From an uncultured Pseudomonadota bacterium (GTDB lineage Bacteria > Myxococcota_A > UBA796 > CAJQPC01), in the NCBI GenBank assembly GCA_937915955.1, contig CALGIB010000635.1, positions 1 to 10,352 of the forward strand: a stretch of 10,352 nt of DNA, written 5' to 3'. Of the stretch, positions 5,692 to 10,352 are shown piece by piece. The notes below the pieces were generated by a model. That model had not been told where the DNA came from, searched no databases, and worked only from the letters and a program-made list of their open reading frames with translations. Position numbers and translations under genes: made by a program. Positions within the stretch are counted from its first letter, which is position 1. Every line of letters starts with the position of its first letter.

Positions 5692-7953
5692 GCTGGCGCC
5701 CTTCTCGGCTCGTCGGATGGCCTTCGCCTGCTCGGCGGCGGCCTTGGCCTCCTCGGGCTTTCCGAGCTTCGAGAGGATGTTCGCCTGCAGCATCAGCACG
5801 TTGCTGTCGGGCTTCGCCAGGGCAGGGGCCAGCAGCTCCTCGGCCCGGCTGTAGTCGCCGACGTTGAAGGCCGCCTGAGCCGCGCCGCGCCGCGCCTCGC
5901 TGTTGTCCGGGTCCCGCTCGAGCAGGAAGTTGAACTCCGCGGCGGCGTCCTCGAAGCGGCCCAGCCCCATGTAGACCTGACCCAGCGCCTGACGAGCCTC
6001 GGCGTTGCGAGGGTAGGTCTCCAGCTCCTTCTCGAGGTGCTGGGCGGACTGCTGGCCGTCACCTCGGCCCATCTCGATGCGGGCCAGCATGCGGTGCACG
6101 TACTGGCGGGGGGCGTCGCCCTGGAGCGAGGCCCTCAGCAGCGGCTCGGCCTCCTCGGGCCGGCTCTTGCGCATGAGCAGCACGCCGGCCATGGCCTGCC
6201 AGGCGGGGTGGTCCGGCTCGTCGGCGAGGTACTGCAGCGCGCGCGCCAGGGCCTCGTCCTCCTTGTCGGACTCCGAGAGCATCTTCAGCGTGTTCATGCG
6301 CGCCCCCTCGTCGCCTGGGACCTGCTCGAGCACGATGGCCAGCTCGGCGATGGCCTCGTCGAACTGCTTCTTCTGGGCCAGGACCATGGCCAGGTTCGAG
6401 CGGCAGACCGTCGAGGTCGCGCTGGCCGCCAGGGCGTCGCGGTAGACCTGCTCGGCTTCGTCGAGGCGACCCAGATCGAGCAGCATGCGGCCCAGCCCGA
6501 CGCGCGCCTCGGCCATCTGCGGCTCGGCGGCCAGGACTTCGCGGAAGATCGCCTCGGCCTGCTCCTTCTGCTCGTCCGTTCCGCGGGCCAGGCCCTGCAC
6601 CCTCTCGAGCTTGCCGATCGTCTCCAGGCGGTCCTTGGCGTCGATCGTGGACAGCTCCTCGCTGGCCTCGGCCGTGCCGCTGACGTAGCCGAGGGCCTCG
6701 AGCTGGGCGACGAGGTCGGGGCTGAGCTGAGCGGCCTCGGCCGTCACCGCCTGGCTGCGCACGTCGTCGAGGAAGGCCTGCAGCTCGGCGATCTGGGCGC
6801 TGTGGTCGGCCCCGGTGGCCAGCAGGTTGGTGGCCTCGGTCGGGTCGCTGTCCATGGCGTACAGGTGCGGGTTGGGCGTGGCCATCCACTTCAGGTTGCC
6901 CTTCGCGACGGCCCACTCGGGGTGGTAGCCGAAGCGGTTCTTGACGGTGTCCGACTCCATGTAGACCGGGGGGTGGTCCAGCTCCTCGCCCCTCAGGAGC
7001 GGCGACAGGTCGACGCCGTCGAGGCCCTCGGGCACGGGCTGACCGAGCATCCCCAGGGCCGTCGGCATCACGTCCACGCCGCTGACCGTGAGCTGAGAGC
7101 TGGTGCCCTCGGCGCCGCCGGGGGGCCGCAGGATGAACGGCACGCGCAGGGTGGGGTCGTACAGGAACAGGCCGTGGGTGGCCTCGCCGTGCTCGTGGCT
7201 CAGGGCCTCGCCGTGGTCGGCGACGACGATCCAGGCGGTCTCGTCGGGGACGGCGGCCTTCAGGCGGCCGAGCTGGCTGTCGACGAAGGCGATCTCTGCG
7301 TCGTAGAGCCGCTGGGGCATTCGGCTCGCGAAGGGCTCGGGCGGCGCGTAGGGCGTGTGCGCGTCGAAGACGTGGACCCAGAGGAAGAAGGGCTCGTCGT
7401 CTCCCGCCTCCAGGAAGCGCAGCGCGTCGTCCACCACCTCGTTGGCCGGGCGCTCCCGGCTCCAGCGGTCGCCGCCCCGTCCGACCTCGTCGTAGTAGGT
7501 GCCGAAGCCCTGATCGAGGTTCCAGAGGTCGGTGGTGACGAAGGCCGCCACGCTGGCGCCCGTGCGGTAGCCGGCCTGGCTCAGCTGCTCGGCGAGGGTC
7601 GCGACGCCCTCGGGCAGGATGGCGTCCCCGTTGGTGTGGATGCCGTGACGGGTGGGGTACAGGCCGGTCATCATCGAGGCGTGCGAGGGGGTCGTCAGCG
7701 GCACGGTGGCGTAGGCGCGGTCCAGGCGCAGGCCCTCGGCCGCCAGCCCGTCGATGGTCGGGGTGACCGCCCCCTTGTAGCCGTAGGCGCCGATGTGGTC
7801 GGCGCGCGTGGTGTCCAGGGTCACAAGGATCAGGGACGGCCTGGCCGGAGCGGCGTCGGGCGGCGGCGGCGGGGAGCCGGAGCAGGCGCTGAGGACCGCT
7901 CCCAGCGCGAGGGCAAGCGCGATAGTGGGGCCGGTGCTCTGGATCACGCTCAC
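5680..7953 (-). CDS. Sulfatase-like (alkaline phosphatase superfamily) lipoprotein fused to TPR repeats
   Basis: A 757-residue protein. Residues 1-23 form a lipoprotein signal peptide with a textbook lipobox L-S-A-C24, then a Pro-rich linker. Residues about 40-400 are a sulfatase-type domain: LVTLDTTRADHIGAYGY (metal ligand D46), PLTTPSHASMMTG (85-97), DAHTPY (197-202) and VADHGE with D246 and H247. The sulfatase motif C/S-x-P-x-R is replaced by T87-T-P-S-H91, so no formylglycine can form. Thr nucleophiles occur in related phosphoethanolamine transferases and phosphodiesterases, so the substrate may be a phosphate rather than a sulfate ester. Residues about 430-757 are TPR-like (EQVYRDALA, GRFEDAAAEFNFLLERDPDN). 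It should be a membrane-anchored periplasmic or surface protein. The start is GTG at 7953 or 7947; each has its own Shine-Dalgarno. The substrate is unknown. Confidence 0.88.
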   Translation of the reverse strand: MSVIQSTGPTIALALALGAVLSACSGSPPPPPDAAPARPSLILVTLDTTRADHIGAYGYKGAVTPTIDGLAAEGLRLDRAYATVPLTTPSHASMMTGLYPTRHGIHTNGDAILPEGVATLAEQLSQAGYRTGASVAAFVTTDLWNLDQGFGTYYDEVGRGGDRWSRERPANEVVDDALRFLEAGDDEPFFLWVHVFDAHTPYAPPEPFASRMPQRLYDAEIAFVDSQLGRLKAAVPDETAWIVVADHGEALSHEHGEATHGLFLYDPTLRVPFILRPPGGAEGTSSQLTVSGVDVMPTALGMLGQPVPEGLDGVDLSPLLRGEELDHPPVYMESDTVKNRFGYHPEWAVAKGNLKWMATPNPHLYAMDSDPTEATNLLATGADHSAQIAELQAFLDDVRSQAVTAEAAQLSPDLVAQLEALGYVSGTAEASEELSTIDAKDRLETIGKLERVQGLARGTDEQKEQAEAIFREVLAAEPQMAEARVGLGRMLLDLGRLDEAEQVYRDALAASATSTVCRSNLAMVLAQKKQFDEAIAELAIVLEQVPGDEGARMNTLKMLSESDKEDEALARALQYLADEPDHPAWQAMAGVLLMRKSRPEEAEPLLRASLQGDAPRQYVHRMLARIEMGRGDGQQSAQHLEKELETYPRNAEARQALGQVYMGLGRFEDAAAEFNFLLERDPDNSEARRGAAQAAFNVGDYSRAEELLAPALAKPDSNVLMLQANILSKLGKPEEAKAAAEQAKAIRRAEKGASQRP

Positions 7954-8821
7954 TCTCCTGTCCTCCCACGCGGAGGATCTGGGCTCGACGGAGGGTCTCC
8001 GGGCGATGCGGCGCGGCGCCTGGCGGGCGGCGCATCGGCGGTTCGAGGCCGAGCTGGCGGCTAACCCGGACGATCTGATGACGCAGGGCCAGCTGGCCTC
8101 CGCCTATGCCCGCGGGGGGCGCTACGCGGACGCGGTCGTGCTCTTCGACATGGCCCCCTTCGGCAGCTGGTACGAGGACAAGGGTCTGCTCGACCACGCG
8201 CACGCGCTCCGGGTCCTGGGGCGCGGCGAGGAGGCCGCCGAGCTGCGGCTGAGCACGCGCGTGACCCAGTCCGACCGCGAGGGCATGATCACCCTGCTGT
8301 CCGCGGTGGACGACTACCTCGAGGCCGGGCGGCCCGAGCTGGCCGAAGAGCTGGCGCAGGAGGCGGTCGGCGCCTTTCCTTCCAGCCCGGCCACCCACGC
8401 CTGGTTGGCCTCGGCCCACGCGGGGCTAGGGCGCTGGGACGACGCCGAGGCGGAGCTGTGGCTGGCGGACCTGCTCGGCCCACCCTCGGCGCGGAGCCTG
8501 ACCCTGGGGGCCGAGCTCGCGATGGCGCGCGGCGACCTGGAGGAGGCCGGGGCCTTGCTGGAGGACGCGGTGGTCCTTCGCCCGGACAGCCGCGTCATCA
8601 TGTCGCTGCGGGCCGAGGTCGAGCGGCGGGACGGGAACTGTCCCGCGGCGCTGAACCTGATCGGCAAGGCGCGCTTCGGGTTCCAGGAGGAGCCCCAGGC
8701 CATGGCGGTCGAGGCCCGCTGCCTCGCGGAGATGGGCTACCCGGAGGAGGCCAGCGATCTGCTGAGCAATGCCCTGGCGCTCTACCCGGCTCACCCCTGG
8801 GTGCTCGAGGCGGCGCAGTGA
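7934..8821 (+). CDS. Secreted TPR-repeat protein, divergent from and overlapping the sulfatase-like gene
   Basis: The proposed GTG start at 7934 gives 295 residues beginning MLWITLTLLSSHA-EDLG, a plausible short signal peptide followed at once by the first TPR (RRGAWRAAHRRFEAELAANP). The rest is helical, with about seven TPR-like units, e.g. GRYADAVVLFD, GRPELAEELAQEAV, GRWDDAEAELWLA, GDLEEAGALLEDAVVLRP and GYPEEASDLLSNALALYP. TPRs bind proteins; the partner is unknown. With this start the gene overlaps the 5' end of the divergent sulfatase-like gene by 20 bp. ATG 8006, 11 nt after a GGAGG, would remove the overlap and the signal peptide. Its TGA (8819-8821) overlaps the ATG of the next gene by one base, so the two are probably translationally coupled. 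The coding region is secure; the start is uncertain. Confidence 0.82.
   Translation: MLWITLTLLSSHAEDLGSTEGLRAMRRGAWRAAHRRFEAELAANPDDLMTQGQLASAYARGGRYADAVVLFDMAPFGSWYEDKGLLDHAHALRVLGRGEEAAELRLSTRVTQSDREGMITLLSAVDDYLEAGRPELAEELAQEAVGAFPSSPATHAWLASAHAGLGRWDDAEAELWLADLLGPPSARSLTLGAELAMARGDLEEAGALLEDAVVLRPDSRVIMSLRAEVERRDGNCPAALNLIGKARFGFQEEPQAMAVEARCLAEMGYPEEASDLLSNALALYPAHPWVLEAAQ
7947..7966 (-). promoter_or_regulatory. Double ribosome binding site of the sulfatase-like gene
   Basis: Read on the minus strand, GGAGG (7966-7962) lies 8 nt before GTG 7953 and AGGAG (7959-7955) lies 7 nt before a second in-frame GTG at 7947. Either start gives the same lipoprotein signal peptide, differing by two residues. 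Confidence 0.6.
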
Positions 8822-9654
8822 TGCTCGCGCTGCTCGGCTCGGCGCTGGCGCTGGAGCCGGGCGAGCACGTGCTGTTCTGGTCGGGCGGCCACCTCTACGC
8901 CGCTCCCACCGAGGCCGTGGAGCCCGGCCGCAGCCTGAGCACCACGGACTTCTGGCCCTTCGTCGTCCTCGAGGACCAGGGCCCCTGGCTGCGTGTGGCG
9001 CCAGCCCGCGGCCCTGGCGACTGCTTCGACAACCCCCTCGCCGAGCTCCAGGTCGAGCTCTGGGTGCAGCGCGAGCACCTGCACCCCGTGGTCCAGCGTC
9101 GGGTCGACCATGCCGCTGCGGACGGCAGCGGCTGGATCCTGCTGCCAGGCGTGGCCGCCGACCCGGTCCAGGGCTGGGCCCACACCGCCTCGTTCAGCGC
9201 GCGGGTGAGCCTGGATCCTGCGGACCTCGGCCTGGGCTACCAGCCGGTCGAGCCGCTGCGGCGGCCGGGCCTGAACAGTCACGTGATCGGCTCGGTGCTG
9301 GGGCGCGGCGCGTCGGGCGAGCTGCTCAGCAAGACCGGCCTGGCCCGGGTCTACGGCAGCTTCGACCCCGACGGCCTGATCCTGCGGGACGCCTGCTCCG
9401 AGCACCGGGTGCGCAGCGAGCTCAGGCCGGACGAGAGCCCGCCGCTGGACGAGAGCCCCGACCCCGGGCTGCCTCGGGCCCGCGTGGCGGCCTCGACGCC
9501 CGTCTGGTTCCAGGACGGACTCCCTGCGGGGGTGGTCGTGGGCGAGCGAGCGCTGGCGCCCAGGGTCCCAGCCTCCTCGGGGCTCTGGTGCGAGGCCTGG
9601 GCGGGCCTGGCGCTCTGCTTCCGGGAACAGGACCTGCTGCTGCCCGCCGACTGA
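8821..9654 (+). CDS. Secreted four-cysteine protein of unknown function (short paralogue)
   Basis: A 277-residue protein whose ATG overlaps the previous stop (TGATG). Residues 1-10 (MLALLGSALA) form a very short signal peptide. The mature part aligns by eye with residues 144-455 of the protein at 2794-4161: GEHVLFWSGGHLY against GHFVLVPVGAALY, ELWVQREHLHPVV against DLWVDRSALVPVV, ACSEH against SCSTH, and WFQDGLPAG against FWEDGSPAG. All four cysteines (C68, C192, C257, C266) keep their order; the last two are nine residues apart here and thirty there. It lacks the extra N-terminal domain of the long paralogue. The first ~90 residues have an SH3b-like pattern (PFVVLEDQGPWLRVAP, then LWVQREHLHPV). 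It is probably periplasmic or extracellular with two disulfides, and may work with the coupled TPR protein. No named family is recognised. Confidence 0.85.
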   Translation: MLALLGSALALEPGEHVLFWSGGHLYAAPTEAVEPGRSLSTTDFWPFVVLEDQGPWLRVAPARGPGDCFDNPLAELQVELWVQREHLHPVVQRRVDHAAADGSGWILLPGVAADPVQGWAHTASFSARVSLDPADLGLGYQPVEPLRRPGLNSHVIGSVLGRGASGELLSKTGLARVYGSFDPDGLILRDACSEHRVRSELRPDESPPLDESPDPGLPRARVAASTPVWFQDGLPAGVVVGERALAPRVPASSGLWCEAWAGLALCFREQDLLLPAD

Positions 9655-9658
9655 GTGG

Positions 9659-9680
9659 GCCCCAGGCCCTGCCTCGGGGC
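9659..9680 (+). terminator. Possible hairpin after the short four-cysteine gene
   Basis: GCCCC (9659-9663) pairs with GGGGC (9676-9680) and GGC (9665-9667) with GCC (9671-9673), with a small internal loop, five nt after the stop at 9654. No T-run follows. It is a weak terminator candidate in the 52-bp gap before the DUF983 gene. Confidence 0.3.
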
Positions 9681-9706
9681 GCCGCGTCTCGGTCTACAGT
9701 GGCTGC

Positions 9707-10147
9707 ATGAGCGCCGGACCAGCCGACAGCGTGACCCGCGCCCTCCGGGGCCGCTGCCCCGCCTGTGGAGAGGCGCCGCTGTTCGCCGGCGTGTTCAGGG
9801 TCGTCGAGGTCTGCGACCGCTGCGGCGTGCGGCACGAGCGGCAAGAGGGCACCTGGGTGGTCGCCGCAGGCCTCAGCGCCGCCCTGGGCATGTTCTTCGG
9901 GGGCGGCCTGACCCTGTGGTGGTTCGCCGAGCACCACGAGGTCGTCTCGCCCCTGATGCCCGCCCTGGTTGGGCTGCTGGCGATCGTGCTCAGCTTCCGC
10001 GTGCTCAAGTCCCTGCTGGCCGGAGCCCTGCACCTCGCTGGAGAGGTCACCCCCGACGCCGTGGTCGAGGGCAAGGTCATCCACCTGGAGCGCGCCAAGG
10101 CCGAGCGCGAGCGCCGCGCCCGTCACGGGGACGTGAAGAAAGTCTGA
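9707..10147 (+). CDS. DUF983 family zinc-ribbon membrane protein
   Basis: A 146-residue protein that matches DUF983 by pattern: ALRGRCPACGEAPLF near the N-terminus, then CDRCGV. C17, C20, C36 and C39 make two C-x2-C pairs that probably bind one zinc on the cytoplasmic side. Two membrane spans follow at about residues 52-75 and 83-105. The C-terminal tail (about 120-146) is highly charged and Lys/Arg/Glu-rich, seemingly longer than in typical family members. The family's role is unknown. No Shine-Dalgarno is visible before the ATG. A -10-like TACAGT (9695-9700) lies only six nt upstream, so the transcript could be leaderless. It stands apart from the upstream pair by 52 bp. The family call is good. 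Confidence 0.85.
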   Translation: MSAGPADSVTRALRGRCPACGEAPLFAGVFRVVEVCDRCGVRHERQEGTWVVAAGLSAALGMFFGGGLTLWWFAEHHEVVSPLMPALVGLLAIVLSFRVLKSLLAGALHLAGEVTPDAVVEGKVIHLERAKAERERRARHGDVKKV

Positions 10148-10204
10148 ACCGCACGCTTGTGGCGCTGTCGATGCGGGGGCAACCGAAGACCCTGGAGCCC
10201 CCAC

Positions 10205-10352
10205 ATGCTGCTCGCACTGCTCGGACTGTCCCTCGCCCAGGAGGCCGAGGTCGAGACCCCCGTCACCTACGCGAAGGAGACCCACATCGAGTTCGGCTAC
10301 ACCCGCGTGAACGGTGAGCTCGTCGGACCGGACGGCAAGATCGTCGTCGCCC
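10205..10352 (+). CDS. Secreted protein, N-terminal fragment (3' end beyond window)
   Basis: An ATG with GGAG seven nt upstream opens a frame that runs off the window after 49 codons. Residues 1-12 (MLLALLGLSLAQ) look like a short signal peptide without basic residues; the mature part starts near EAEVETPVTY. The following HIEFGYTRVNGELVGPDGK segment loosely recalls a T-x-I-[DE]-F...GEL..P.G motif that I associate, from memory and without certainty, with envelope proteins of gliding motility in myxobacteria. Too little sequence is present for a family call. The 57-bp gap after the DUF983 stop holds nothing else I can name. Confidence 0.75.
   Translation, partial: MLLALLGLSLAQEAEVETPVTYAKETHIEFGYTRVNGELVGPDGKIVVA

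Noticed and set aside
6037..8064. 675-codon plus-strand open frame opposite the sulfatase-like gene
   Set aside because: It has low-complexity Gly/Leu/Val/Arg composition with no domain, and lies antisense to a clear sulfatase-TPR protein. Long empty frames are expected in such GC-rich DNA.
6059..8419. 786-codon minus-strand frame overlapping the sulfatase-like gene and antisense to part of the TPR gene
   Set aside because: Arg/Pro/Ala/Gly-rich composition typical of a frame-shifted shadow; it runs through two well-supported genes on opposite strands.
1..10352. Defence system, biosynthetic cluster, toxin-antitoxin pair or mobile element
   Set aside because: No nuclease, methylase, helicase, transposase, integrase, synthetase or terminal repeats were seen; all genes look like envelope or secreted functions.

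Overview
The window is uniformly GC-rich with strong G/C preference at third codon positions. It looks like chromosomal DNA from a Myxococcota-like ('deltaproteobacterial') organism. That placement is an inference from three things: lipoproteins with long Asp-Thr/Ala/Ser linkers, many secreted proteins of unknown function, and VIT/VWA, sulfatase-TPR and GT-C-like membrane proteins close together. I see no rRNA, tRNA, CRISPR array, insertion sequence or phage gene. Almost every gene encodes an envelope or secreted protein.

Layout. (1) 1-872, minus: 5' part of a secreted VIT + von Willebrand A protein, cut by the window edge. (2) 998-2773 and 2794-4161, plus: a probable two-gene operon of a GT-C-like multi-pass membrane protein with a TPR-like tail and a secreted four-cysteine protein. 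(3) 4235-4867 and 4964-5665, plus: tandem paralogous lipoproteins, each with a lipobox, an (Asp-X)n linker and a very tyrosine-rich C-terminal domain, separated by a strong hairpin. (4) 5680-7953, minus: a lipoprotein of the sulfatase/alkaline phosphatase superfamily fused to TPRs, with Thr where sulfatases have the formylglycine Cys/Ser. (5) 7934-8821 and 8821-9654, plus: a TPR protein translationally coupled to a second, shorter four-cysteine protein. The TPR gene probably starts inside the 5' end of the divergent sulfatase-like gene. (6) 9707-10147, plus: a DUF983 zinc-ribbon membrane protein. (7) 10205-end, plus: start of another secreted protein.

Main new points. The proteins at 2794-4161 and 8821-9654 are paralogues that I do not recognise as a named family: four cysteines in the same order and shared motifs. 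Each lies directly downstream of a gene ending in TPR-like helices, so a TPR + four-cysteine module appears twice in 7 kb. The two Asp-linker lipoproteins share an almost identical 213-nt 3' end although their 5' halves have diverged, which suggests recent duplication with gene conversion or strong selection. Several secreted proteins here seem to use very short signal peptides without a basic n-region. No defence system, biosynthetic cluster or mobile element is evident. Links between the modules are inferred from position only.
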